Of a stretch of DNA of 64,000 nucleotides, positions 1-7,848 are shown piece after piece; the stretch's first letter is position 1; the number at the start of each line of letters is the position of its first letter. A program made the translations under genes and the position numbers. The notes below the pieces were generated by a model, which saw only the letters and a program-made list of their open reading frames with translations, was not told the DNA's origin and did not search any database. This DNA comes from Maritimibacter sp. HL-12 (lineage in GTDB: Bacteria > Pseudomonadota > Alphaproteobacteria > Rhodobacterales > Rhodobacteraceae): NCBI RefSeq assembly GCF_900177545.1, contig NZ_FXBQ01000001.1, positions 3,008,163 through 3,072,162 on the forward strand. Direction: 5' to 3'.

Positions 1-2572
1 TGGTTGCGATCCCGGAGGCCGCGTCGTCTTCCCCTTCCGGGACGAGCGCGGCATTGTCATCCTCATCGAGTTCCGGCGTTGATTGCGACGGTGCCTCGGA
101 TTCGGACCCGGTTTGAGGCGCGCCTTCCGGGTCCGTGCCCGGTGCGGGCACATTGGGGGGTGTGATTGGGTTTTCAGGCGGGACAAAATCGCTTGGGCGC
201 GGTTGCGGGCGCAGGTTGGGCACATCGGGCAGCGCGACGGGCGGCGCGACGTCGGGCAGGTCGCCGGGGCGCGGCGGAGGCACGCGCGCGGGCGGGCCGG
301 CGAAGACCAGAATACCTGTCGGGCTGAGGGCACCTTCCGGGGTGGGCTGGACAAGACCGTTTTCGTCGAGATCGAAGCTCGTGCCCGGCGGCGGGGGCGG
401 TACCGGCGTGGCCAGGAGTGCGTCGCGCGAAGCGCCCGACAGCTCGTTCAGGCTGGGCAGGGCGGGGCGGTCAACAATGGCAGGGGAGAGCTCGGCGAGA
501 TCGCGGGTCGAGAGACGGGTCGTCTCGGGCTCGGCCAGGGGCTCGGGCGCGCGCTGCCAGATGCCGGTGGCGGCATAGCGCGCCGCGGCGACCTCGGGTG
601 AAAGCACCGCGGCGGTATCGTCGGCTGGCGGTTCGGCTGGCGGATCGGCAGCGGGCGCGGGAGGTGTCTCGTCTGGCAGGTCGGGGGCGCTGGCAGGTGG
701 CTCGGTTGCGGCGATGCTGTCGGGTTCGGGGTTGAACAGGGTCACATCGCCTTCGTCGATGACATAGCTTGACCAGACCGCCAGCACGGCCATGGCCAGC
801 AAGAGAAGAAGGGTCAGGATCAGGCCGAGATACTTCGGTCTGCCACGGGTGTCTTGCGACTTTCGCGCGCCGAAAACCGTGAGCGCCTCGGCCTCGCGGG
901 CGCGTTGCGATTCCAGCTCGCTCCGCTCCTTCGACTTGACGTTGCGCAACAGGCTGGCAAGCCCCTTGCGCGGGCTTGCGGGTGCGGCCTTGTCCTTCTT
1001 GCCGGTCTCTGCGGGGGCTTCGGCGGCGGTATCGTCGCCGGCTTCCTCGCTGGCGGCCCGGCGTGCCTCGGCGCGGGATCTTGCGGTCTTGGCTGCGGAT
1101 TTCAAGCCGTTGCCCGCCTGCTCCGTCACGCCCCGGGCGGCCCCCAGAAGACCGGCGAACAGCTTGCCCTTTCCTGAAGGCGCCTCACTGGGCTGGTCGG
1201 GGCTCGGCAATGGGCGCGACAGCGCTTCGGCCATGCCGGCGCGGGCGTTGACAACGGGCGGCGTGACGGCGGGTGGCAGCGGTATGACTTTGCGGGACGG
1301 TTCTTCGGCTGTGCCCTCGGTCGATGCCGCAGGTTCTTCGGAATCGGCCGCGGCGGTCTTGTCCGGCTTGGCGTGGGCACCGTTCTGGGACGTGGCCGCG
1401 CGATGCTGCTCGCCGAGGGCAAAGGGTGCCTCCGGGCTGTGCGGCGCGCCGGTTCGGCGTGAATGGAAGGCGGCGGGCGCGCTCTTGGCGTCCGATGGCG
1501 CGTTTTCGGACGGCGTGTCTTGCGCTGCATCCGGCGCTTCGGTGCGGGGCGCGGTTGAAGGCGGCGGCGCTTTGTCAGCCGGCGAGAGGGGTTCGGTGGG
1601 ATCATCGGTGGCTTCGGGCCGCGACCTGGTGGGCGCTTCGAGCTTCGGCCCGGCCGAGCGCGGCACCTTCGACGTTCTTGACACCGGCGCGATGCTGCGC
1701 GGCGGAACCTTGGGTGCCGCGGCCAGTTCATCGGGTGTTGGCGGGAATGGGGCGAGCGGGGGAGCCGACACGCGGCCCGCTTCGCCGCGCTCGGCCCGCG
1801 GTTTTCGTTTCGGTGGCGGTGCCGGGGCGGTATCGGGGACCGGCGCTTCCGGGGCGAGCGCCGGCGCGTTTTCCGGCTTGGTCTCGTCGGCCTCGGCGCG
1901 GCCTTCTGGCGCGGCGGGCTCGGTCGGCAGGGGGGCGGTATGCGGGGCTTCCGCCTCGGGTGCAGGCTTTGCCCCTGCTTCGTCTTCGGAAGCGGCAACC
2001 CGCGCTTCGGGGGAAAGTTCGAGCGCCCGGGGATTGCTTGGCAGCGGCGTGGCGTCGGGTTCGAGCCGCGCGCCCGGCGGCAGCAGGCGGGTGGCCGCGC
2101 GGGTCTTGCCGAAGAACGGCTCGCCGGAAAACTCGCCGCGGCCGGGGCGGGCGACGAAGCTCACCGGGTTGAACTTGTATTCCGACGCGAAAGTCTCGGC
2201 CTCGTCCATGGTTTCGCGCGCGAGCACAGCGACGCGGGCGCGCTCGCCTTCGGCGCGCCAGTCGAACACCAGATCGCCAACGGCGTAGGGCGTGAGCCCG
2301 TCGAGCGCGGCACGGATCTGGACCTCGCGCGCGATATCGTCGGGACCGGCGGCATCGACGGTGGTGTAGAGGATCTGCGAATTGGGGATGACCAGCTTGG
2401 TGGTGAAACCGCCGCTCTCCAGCATCGCGGCACTGCGGCGCAGATCGTCGAGCCGCGCGCCCATGTCGGGATCGTCGAGCGCAACGCTGCCGACCAGCGT
2501 CCACCCCGCCTTGCCGCGATGCAGCAGGTTGATGCCCTCATGGCTGAGATCGAGCGCGAAATTCGGTTTCAT
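1..2572 (-). CDS. Large Ala/Pro-rich bitopic membrane protein (partial, C-terminus outside window)
   Basis: The frame opens at ATG 2572 and runs off the left edge without a stop, giving 857 visible codons. Residues 1-150 look like a folded domain with the motifs VIPNSQILY (61-69) and LTPYAVGDLVFDW (93-105). Roughly residues 160-570 are low-complexity Ala/Pro/Glu-rich sequence and presumably disordered. A single hydrophobic segment at 581-605 is followed by another Pro/Ala/Asp-rich stretch. This gives a cytoplasmic head, long linker, one membrane span and periplasmic tail. Relatives in Rhodobacterales are, from memory, often labelled as IF-2-like only because of composition; no GTPase motifs are visible. 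The head resembles the N-terminal half of GspL/PilM actin-like proteins, which is my inference. It is divergent from the GTA cluster. Function unknown. Confidence 0.8.
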   Translation of the reverse strand, partial: MKPNFALDLSHEGINLLHRGKAGWTLVGSVALDDPDMGARLDDLRRSAAMLESGGFTTKLVIPNSQILYTTVDAAGPDDIAREVQIRAALDGLTPYAVGDLVFDWRAEGERARVAVLARETMDEAETFASEYKFNPVSFVARPGRGEFSGEPFFGKTRAATRLLPPGARLEPDATPLPSNPRALELSPEARVAASEDEAGAKPAPEAEAPHTAPLPTEPAAPEGRAEADETKPENAPALAPEAPVPDTAPAPPPKRKPRAERGEAGRVSAPPLAPFPPTPDELAAAPKVPPRSIAPVSRTSKVPRSAGPKLEAPTRSRPEATDDPTEPLSPADKAPPPSTAPRTEAPDAAQDTPSENAPSDAKSAPAAFHSRRTGAPHSPEAPFALGEQHRAATSQNGAHAKPDKTAAADSEEPAASTEGTAEEPSRKVIPLPPAVTPPVVNARAGMAEALSRPLPSPDQPSEAPSGKGKLFAGLLGAARGVTEQAGNGLKSAAKTARSRAEARRAASEEAGDDTAAEAPAETGKKDKAAPASPRKGLASLLRNVKSKERSELESQRAREAEALTVFGARKSQDTRGRPKYLGLILTLLLLLAMAVLAVWSSYVIDEGDVTLFNPEPDSIAATEPPASAPDLPDETPPAPAADPPAEPPADDTAAVLSPEVAAARYAATGIWQRAPEPLAEPETTRLSTRDLAELSPAIVDRPALPSLNELSGASRDALLATPVPPPPPGTSFDLDENGLVQPTPEGALSPTGILVFAGPPARVPPPRPGDLPDVAPPVALPDVPNLRPQPRPSDFVPPENPITPPNVPAPGTDPEGAPQTGSESEAPSQSTPELDEDDNAALVPEGEDDAASGIAT

Positions 2573-2836
2573 ATATCAGCGAGCCGTCGTCGTCCCTTCG
2601 CACCCGGTTGCCTCCGGACGCCGCTTGGACCCTATCGCAGGAATCGGCGCAAGGAAAGCGAAAGCAAGGCGTTTGCGGGCTGCTGGGCGGGTTCTCTCCG
2701 ATCACCCCGGAACGGGGCGCAAGCCGCGCCAGAAAAAGGAAGAATCGTGGCCGGGCATGATGCCGGACGCGGCCGGGCGCAGGGGGAAAATGTTGAAAAA
2801 CTGTTAGCAGGGCGGGCGCAATCATGGCGGGCAAAT

Positions 2837-2865
2837 TTGACATACCGTGCGCTTTAAGGTAGTTT
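2837..2865 (+). promoter_or_regulatory. Candidate promoter of the GTA cluster
   Basis: A perfect TTGACA -35 box (2837-2842) is followed, after 17 bases, by TAGTTT (2860-2865), a weak -10 box matching TATAAT at three positions. A strong -35 with a poor -10 suits a promoter needing an activator. In Rhodobacter capsulatus the GTA promoter depends on GafA, so GafA or an equivalent is the likely activator here. Transcription would start near 2872, leaving a leader of about 115 bases. Confidence 0.45.
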
Positions 2866-2892
2866 CCTTGTCAAGCTGGAAGACATGAACGA

Positions 2893-2925
2893 GCGGCCCG
2901 GGCGGATGCCCGCGGCCGCCTTTTT
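2893..2925 (+). terminator. Intrinsic terminator in the GTA leader (possible attenuator)
   Basis: GCGGCC then CGGGC (2893-2903) pairs with GCCCG then GGCCGC (2908-2919), with one bulged C and a four-base GGAT loop, followed by TTTTT at 2921-2925. This is a canonical Rho-independent terminator reading on the plus strand. It lies between the candidate promoter and g1, 60 bases before the g1 start. The upstream gene points the other way, so it cannot simply end that gene's transcript. Confidence 0.7.
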
Positions 2926-2985
2926 CGTGTCGCTCGCACGGGGAGGCAAGCGAGGGCAATCCCACCACAAGAGGCAAGAACAAGA

Positions 2986-3339
2986 ATGAACGAAGAAAGC
3001 CCGGGAACAACTGACGGCAGCGAGGGCAACCTGCTGCACCTGGCCGACAAGCAGGTCGAGCGCATCCTGCGCGAACTGGATGTGATCATTGAGGAATTGG
3101 CGGCTCGGAGCAGCGGCGCGGATGTGAAGGCGAAGGCCGCGGCCATCGACCTTCGCAAGGCGATTCAAACGGTATTCGAGGAAAGGCATCGCATTGGAAA
3201 ATTCGACGGAAAAGACGGATCAAACCGGCGTGGAGACGGGCTCGACCTCGATGCCGCCCGCGCTGAAATCGGGTGCCGACTGGCTCGCCTGCGCAAGTCC
3301 GCAGATGCAGGCGGAGTTTCTGGAGGGATTGAGGGATGA
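2986..3339 (+). CDS. GTA g1, small terminase subunit-like protein
   Basis: 117 residues, first gene of the gene transfer agent cluster. The N-terminal part has a strongly helical pattern (LADKQVERILRELDVIIEEL, then KAAAIDLRKAIQTVFEERHRIG), as expected for the helical oligomerisation/DNA-recognition core of a small terminase. The C-terminal part (LDLDAARAEIGCRLARLRKS) fits the conserved g1 tail of Rhodobacterales GTAs. In RcGTA, g1 is regarded as a TerS homologue with reduced sequence specificity, consistent with random packaging. The start is supported by an AGAGG about 12 bases upstream. The last 146 bases overlap the g2 frame, so g1 and g2 are probably translationally coupled. Confidence 0.85.
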   Translation: MNEESPGTTDGSEGNLLHLADKQVERILRELDVIIEELAARSSGADVKAKAAAIDLRKAIQTVFEERHRIGKFDGKDGSNRRGDGLDLDAARAEIGCRLARLRKSADAGGVSGGIEG

Positions 3340-4615
3340 GGCGCTTCTGGCGCTGCCCTGGCTGTTCGAGTTCTGGGCGCTGCCGCACCAGTTGCCGCCG
3401 GAGGGCGACTGGCGATCCTGGGTGATCCTCGGTGGCCGTGGCGCGGGCAAGACCCGCGCCGGGGCCGAATGGGTGCGGATGCGGGTGGAGGGCGCGAAAC
3501 CGGATGATCCCGGCCGCGCCCGGCGGGTGGCACTGGTGGGCGAGACGCTCGACCAGGTGCGCGAGGTGATGGTATTCGGCGACAGCGGCATTCTCGCCTG
3601 CTCGCCGCCTGACCGCCGCCCGACCTGGGAGGCGACCCGCAAGCGGCTGGTCTGGCCTAACGGCGCGGTGGCGCAGGTGTTTTCGGCGCATGAGCCCGAG
3701 AGCCTGCGCGGGCCGCAGTTCGACGCGGCATGGGTGGATGAGTTGGCGAAGTGGAAGCGGGCGGAAGAAGCCTGGGACATGCTGCAATTTGCTTTGCGGC
3801 TGGGCGAGCATCCGCAACAGGTGGTCACGACCACGCCGCGCAATGTCGGCGTGTTGAAGGCGTTGCTAGCCAATCCGACGACGGTGACGACCCATGCCCC
3901 GACCGAGGCGAACCGGGCCAACCTTGCCGCGAGTTTTCTCGAGGAGGTGCGGGCGCGCTATGGCGGAACCCGGCTTGGGCGGCAGGAGCTGGAAGGTATC
4001 CTGATCGAGGACAGCGAGGGGGCGCTCTGGACCTCGGCGCGGCTGGAGGCGGGGCGGCTCGACGCACCGCCGGAGAGCTTCAGCCGGGTGGTCGTGGCGG
4101 TCGACCCGCCGGTGACCGGCCATGCCGGCAGCGACGAATGCGGGATCGTGGTGGTCGGCGCGGTGACCGTCGGGCCGCCCTCGGCCTGGCGCGCGGTGGT
4201 GCTGGAAGATGCCTCGGTGGCGGCAGCGACGCCCACCCGCTGGGCCGAGGCGGCGCTTGATGCGATGGCCCGCCACGGTGCCGACCGGCTGGTAGCAGAG
4301 GTGAACCAGGGCGGCGATCTCGTCGCCGAGGTAATCCGCCAGATCGACCCGCTGGCACCGTTTCGCGCGGTGCGGGCGAGCCGGGGGAAAGTGGCGCGTG
4401 CCGAGCCGGTGGCGGCGCTCTACGAGCAGGGCCGTGTGGCGCATCTGCGCGGGCTGGCCGAGCTCGAAGAGCAGATGTGCCGGATGACGGCGCGCGGCTA
4501 CGAGGGCAAGGGCAGCCCCGACCGGGTGGATGCGCTGGTCTGGGCAATCCATGAACTGCTGATTGCCCCCGCGCGCCACGACGGGCACCGGGCGCGGCTG
4601 CGCGCGCTGGGTTAA
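3194..4615 (+). CDS. GTA g2, large terminase subunit (TerL)
   Basis: 473 residues; the DNA-packaging motor. The ATPase domain carries Walker A GGRGAGKT (80-87), Walker B FDAAWVDE (176-183) and the coupling motif TTTPRN (212-217). The C-terminal RNase H-like nuclease shows acidic residues in VAVDPP (D304), VAEVNQGGD (E369) and SPDRVDALVW (D446). The start is a TTG at 3194 chosen because AGGAAAGG lies 7 bases upstream. An ATG at 3251 (residue 20) would give 454 residues, closer to where I recall homologues beginning, so the start is uncertain. The gene overlaps g1 and ends inside a hairpin at 4609-4630. Confidence 0.96.
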   Translation: MENSTEKTDQTGVETGSTSMPPALKSGADWLACASPQMQAEFLEGLRDEALLALPWLFEFWALPHQLPPEGDWRSWVILGGRGAGKTRAGAEWVRMRVEGAKPDDPGRARRVALVGETLDQVREVMVFGDSGILACSPPDRRPTWEATRKRLVWPNGAVAQVFSAHEPESLRGPQFDAAWVDELAKWKRAEEAWDMLQFALRLGEHPQQVVTTTPRNVGVLKALLANPTTVTTHAPTEANRANLAASFLEEVRARYGGTRLGRQELEGILIEDSEGALWTSARLEAGRLDAPPESFSRVVVAVDPPVTGHAGSDECGIVVVGAVTVGPPSAWRAVVLEDASVAAATPTRWAEAALDAMARHGADRLVAEVNQGGDLVAEVIRQIDPLAPFRAVRASRGKVARAEPVAALYEQGRVAHLRGLAELEEQMCRMTARGYEGKGSPDRVDALVWAIHELLIAPARHDGHRARLRALG

Positions 4616-4754
4616 AGGCTTTTTTAACCCCGGCTGCGAGAGTGCCTCCATCGCGACAAGGCAAGGGGCGTGGCCCGCCAGCGACGCGGTTCGAGACAAC
4701 GACAGATGCGAAGGCGCAAGGGGGCAACCCCGGGCGGCCGGGAAGGGTTTGCCC
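4609..4754 (+). other. Two hairpins in the g2-g3 gap
   Basis: The 190-base gap between terminase and portal is the largest untranslated space in the GTA cluster. A perfect 8-bp AT-containing hairpin, GGGTTAAA (4609-4616) with TTTAACCC (4623-4630), encloses the g2 stop codon. A second stem pairs GGGCAACCC (4722-4730) with GGGTTTGCCC (4745-4754) with one bulged T. No coding frame of quality fills the gap. Possible roles are transcript processing or adjusting terminase relative to structural proteins; this is inference. Confidence 0.5.
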
Positions 4755-4805
4755 GGTTTCGGGCTGGCCCCGCGACATGAGACGAGACACGAGGAGCGAG
4801 GCGGC

Positions 4806-5990
4806 ATGGCGGTTTTCGATTTTCTGAAACGGGCGGAGGCGCAGCCCCCCGAGGTCAAGGCTTCGGCCACCGGCCCGGTGATTGCCTACCACGGCTCGGG
4901 CCGGGTGGCCTGGAGCCCGCGCGACTCGGTGAGCCTCACCCGCACCGGCTTTGCCGGCAACCCGGTGGGCTTTCGCGCAGTCAAGCTGATCGCCGAGGCC
5001 GCCGCCGCGCTGCCGTTGGTGCTTCAGGATGCGAATTGCCGGTTCGAGAGCCACCCGGTTCTGGATCTCATCACCCGCCCCAACCCGTTGCAGGGCAGGG
5101 CGGAATTGTTCGAGGCGCTCTATGGCCAGCTTCTGCTCACCGGCAATGCCTATGTCGAAGCGGTCAGCGACGGCGAGGGCAAGCCGGTGGAGCTGCATGT
5201 GCTGCGCTCGGACCGGATGAGCCTGGTGCCCGGCGCGGATGGCTGGCCGGTGGCCTATGACTACACCGTGGGCGCAAAGAAACACCGCTTTCACGTCGGT
5301 GAGGGCGCGTCGCCGATCTGCCACCTGCGCAGCTTTCACCCGCAGGACGACCATTATGGCCTGTCGGCCTTGCAGGCCGCGGCGAGCGCGCTCGACGTGC
5401 ACAACGCCGCCTCGGCCTGGTCGAAGGCGCTGCTCGACAATGCGGCAAGGCCTTCGGGGGCGATCGTCTACCGCGGCGCCGATGGCGAGGGCACGCTGAG
5501 CCCGGAACAATACGACCGGCTGCTGACCGAGATGGAAGCCTATCACATGGGTGCGCGCAATGCCGGGCGGCCGATGTTGCTGGAGGGCGGGCTGGACTGG
5601 AAGCAGATGGGGTTCAGCCCCTCCGACATGGAATTTCACAAGACCAAGGAATCGGCGGCGCGCGAGATCGCCACCGCCTTCGGGGTGCCGCCGATGCTGC
5701 TTGGGGTGCCCGGCGAGGCGACCTATGCCAATTACCAGGAGGCCAACCGCGCCTTCTACCGGCTCACGGTGCTGCCGATGGTAGGCAAGGTGACGGCTGC
5801 GCTGGGGCACTGGCTCTCAAGCCATTCCGGCGCGGCGGTGACGCTGAAACCCGACCTCGACCAGGTGCCGGCGCTGGCGGCTGAACGCGACCAGCAGTGG
5901 CGGCGCGTGGCGGAAGCCGATTTCCTGACGCCGGGCGAGAAACGCACGCTGCTCGGCCTGCCGAAACTTTCCGATGACACCGCCGAATGA
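4806..5990 (+). CDS. GTA g3, phage portal protein (HK97 family)
   Basis: 394 residues, the dodecameric ring at the head vertex through which DNA is packaged and ejected. The sequence follows the HK97 portal pattern: an N-terminal segment with PVGFRAVKLIAEAAA, SHPVLDLITRPNPLQGRAELFEALYGQ split over residues near 90-115, the LLTGNAYVE strand, and a C-terminal FGVPPMLLGVPGEATYANYQEA segment. The frame is open further upstream, but ATG 4806 (MAVFDFLKRA) has AGGAG about 10 bases before it and gives the family length of about 395. The stop overlaps an ATGA with the protease frame; the small g3.5 gene described between g3 and g4 in some Rhodobacter clusters is not here. Confidence 0.96.
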   Translation: MAVFDFLKRAEAQPPEVKASATGPVIAYHGSGRVAWSPRDSVSLTRTGFAGNPVGFRAVKLIAEAAAALPLVLQDANCRFESHPVLDLITRPNPLQGRAELFEALYGQLLLTGNAYVEAVSDGEGKPVELHVLRSDRMSLVPGADGWPVAYDYTVGAKKHRFHVGEGASPICHLRSFHPQDDHYGLSALQAAASALDVHNAASAWSKALLDNAARPSGAIVYRGADGEGTLSPEQYDRLLTEMEAYHMGARNAGRPMLLEGGLDWKQMGFSPSDMEFHKTKESAAREIATAFGVPPMLLGVPGEATYANYQEANRAFYRLTVLPMVGKVTAALGHWLSSHSGAAVTLKPDLDQVPALAAERDQQWRRVAEADFLTPGEKRTLLGLPKLSDDTAE

Positions 5991-6001
5991 GGACCGACAG
6001 G

Positions 6002-6601
6002 ATGAACGAGACGCACACCCCTTTGGGGCTTGAACACAAGTTCGTGGCGCTGGGCGCCACCGAGGCGGTCGAGGGCGGGCTGCGGATCGAGGGCTATGCC
6101 AGCTATTTCGGCGAGGCCGACCGGGGCGGCGACGTGGTGCAGCGCGGAGCCTATGCCGCCTCGCTCGCCGCGCTTGCGGCAAAGGGCGGCCAGGTGAAAA
6201 TGCTCTGGCAGCATGACCCGGCGCAGCCGATCGGCGTCTGGGACGAGGTGCGAGAGGATGCGCGCGGGCTGCACGTGAAGGGCCGCATCCTTGCCGATGT
6301 CGCGCGCGGCCGCGAGGCCGCGGCGCTGATCGCGGCAGGTGCCATCGACGGGCTTTCGATCGGCTATCGCACGGTGAAAGCCACCAAGGACGACAAGGGC
6401 CAGCGGCTCTTGACCGAGCTGGAGCTTTGGGAGGTGTCGCTCGTGACTTTCCCGATGCTGCCCAGTGCGCGGGTGGGGGCCAAGGGCGACAGCCCCGACG
6501 GTGCCGCCTTGCGCGAAATGGCGCGCGTCATCGACGATGCCCGCCATCTGCTGGCCCGCGACCGAGCCAGATCCGAACCCTCAAGACAGGACATTCCATG
6601 A
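6002..6601 (+). CDS. GTA g4, prohead maturation protease (HK97 family)
   Basis: 199 residues. This serine protease cleaves the scaffolding N-terminus of the capsid protein during head maturation. The likely catalytic set is visible: H71 in MLWQHD, S119 in IDGLSIGY and E144 in ELWEVSLVTFP, the family pattern. ATG 6002 is preferred over the overlapping ATG 5987 because TGAGGA (5988-5993) then sits 8 bases upstream. The stop overlaps the capsid start (ATGA). A weakly conserved C-terminal tail of about 40 residues is rich in charged residues, as is usual for proteases directed into proheads. Confidence 0.93.
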   Translation: MNETHTPLGLEHKFVALGATEAVEGGLRIEGYASYFGEADRGGDVVQRGAYAASLAALAAKGGQVKMLWQHDPAQPIGVWDEVREDARGLHVKGRILADVARGREAAALIAAGAIDGLSIGYRTVKATKDDKGQRLLTELELWEVSLVTFPMLPSARVGAKGDSPDGAALREMARVIDDARHLLARDRARSEPSRQDIP

Positions 6602-7806
6602 GCAAGACAGAGACCAAAGCTCAGGGCCGTGCGGGCGCATCCGCGGGCCTGTCTCCGACCGAGGAGGTGAAGACCGCCCTTGCCGGTTTCGTGAGTGATA
6701 TCAAGTCATTTCAAGACGACATTGCAACAAGACTTCAACAACAAGAAGAGCGACTGACCATGCTGGACCGGAAATCCCACACCACCGCTGGCGCGCGCCC
6801 CGTGCTCGCCTCCCATGTCGACACCGGCGCGCCGCACAAGAAGGCCTTCGAGGCTTACGTGCGCAGCGGCGACGATGACGGGCTGCGCGGCCTCGTGCTC
6901 GAAGGCAAGGCGCTGAACACCGCGGTGGCCTCGGACGGCGGCTACCTTGTCGATCCCGAGACCGCGGCCAGCATTGCCAGCGTGCTCGCCTCGACCGCCT
7001 CGATCCGTGCGGTCGCCAACGTGGTGCAGGTGGAAGCCACCTCCTATGACGTGTTGATCGACCACGGCGACGTGGGGTCTGGCTGGGCCAGCGAGACCGG
7101 CGCGCAGGGCGAGACCGCGACGCCTTCGATCGAGCGCATCACCATCCCGCTGCACGAGCTTTCGGCGCTGCCGAAGGCCAGCCAGCGCCTGCTCGACGAC
7201 AGCGCCTTCGATATCGAGGGCTGGCTCGCGGGCCGGATCGCCGACAAGTTCGCCCGCGCCGAGGCCGATGCCTTCATCAACGGCGACGGGGTCGACAAGC
7301 CCACCGGCTTCCTCACCCACCCGACGGTCGACAACGACGCCTGGACCTGGGGCGCGCTCGGCTACATCGCCACCGGCACCTCGGGCGGCTTCGACCCGAT
7401 TGATCCCGCCGATGCCCTGATCGACCTCGCCTATGCGCTCGATGCCGAGTATCGCGCCGGCGCGAGCTTCGTGATGAACTCGAAGACGGCGGGCGCGGTG
7501 CGCAAGATGAAGGATGCCGACGGCCGCTTCCTGTGGTCCGACAGCCTCGCGGCGGGAGACCCGGCGCGGCTGCTGGGCTACCCGGTGCTGATCGCCGAGG
7601 ACATGCCCGAGATCGGTGCCGATGCGACCGCGATCGCCTTTGGCAATTTCGCCGCCGGCTACACCGTGGCGGAACGCCCCGATACCCGGATCCTGCGCGA
7701 TCCGTTCTCGGCCAAGCCGCATGTGCTGTTCTACGCGACCAAGCGCGTGGGCGGCGACGTGAGCGATTTCGCGGCGATCAAGCTGCTGAAGTTCTCGGCA
7801 TTCTGA
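6598..7806 (+). CDS. GTA g5, major capsid protein (HK97 fold)
   Basis: 402 residues. Residues 1 to about 100 form a charged, coiled-coil scaffolding (delta) domain that the g4 protease should remove; the mature protein probably begins near ALNTAVASDGGYLVDPE, a typical HK97-capsid mature N-terminal region. The P-domain helix and A-domain follow, ending FAAIKLLKFSAF. Codons for residues about 32-56 are unlike the rest of the gene: low-GC and including TCA, TTT, CAA, ACA, AGA and CTT. The gene is coupled to g4 by ATGA overlap and followed by a 157-base gap containing a large RNA-type structure. Confidence 0.97.
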   Translation: MSKTETKAQGRAGASAGLSPTEEVKTALAGFVSDIKSFQDDIATRLQQQEERLTMLDRKSHTTAGARPVLASHVDTGAPHKKAFEAYVRSGDDDGLRGLVLEGKALNTAVASDGGYLVDPETAASIASVLASTASIRAVANVVQVEATSYDVLIDHGDVGSGWASETGAQGETATPSIERITIPLHELSALPKASQRLLDDSAFDIEGWLAGRIADKFARAEADAFINGDGVDKPTGFLTHPTVDNDAWTWGALGYIATGTSGGFDPIDPADALIDLAYALDAEYRAGASFVMNSKTAGAVRKMKDADGRFLWSDSLAAGDPARLLGYPVLIAEDMPEIGADATAIAFGNFAAGYTVAERPDTRILRDPFSAKPHVLFYATKRVGGDVSDFAAIKLLKFSAF

Positions 7807-7848
7807 TCCGGTGACCGGCTCCGCGCCCGCCGTTGGCGGGGGCGGAAC

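Larger units (their letters stand above)
2573..2985. promoter_or_regulatory. Divergent intergenic region: GTA leader
   Basis: This 413-base gap separates the minus-strand Ala/Pro-rich gene from GTA g1. It holds no convincing gene. The right half contains a promoter-like pair of boxes (2837-2865) and an intrinsic terminator (2893-2925). A single TTAA at 2854-2857 is at most a CtrA half site; I see no paired TTAA-N7-TTAA. The left half (2573-2830) shows nothing I can name. Confidence 0.6.

Noticed and set aside
792-2288. Open frame of 498 codons on the plus strand
   Set aside because: Ser/Ala/Gly-rich mirror of the Ala/Pro-rich minus-strand gene; no ribosome site or family sequence, and arises from the codon bias of the opposite strand.
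1-2572. Translation initiation factor IF-2
   Set aside because: Resemblance is only Ala/Pro/Glu composition; no GTP-binding motifs are visible and there is a membrane span.
2851-2862. CtrA box in the GTA leader
   Set aside because: Only one TTAA (2854-2857); the paired TTAA-N7-TTAA is absent.
4080-5810. Open frame of 576 codons antisense to terminase and portal genes
   Set aside because: Crosses the g2-g3 gap and carries no recognisable domain.
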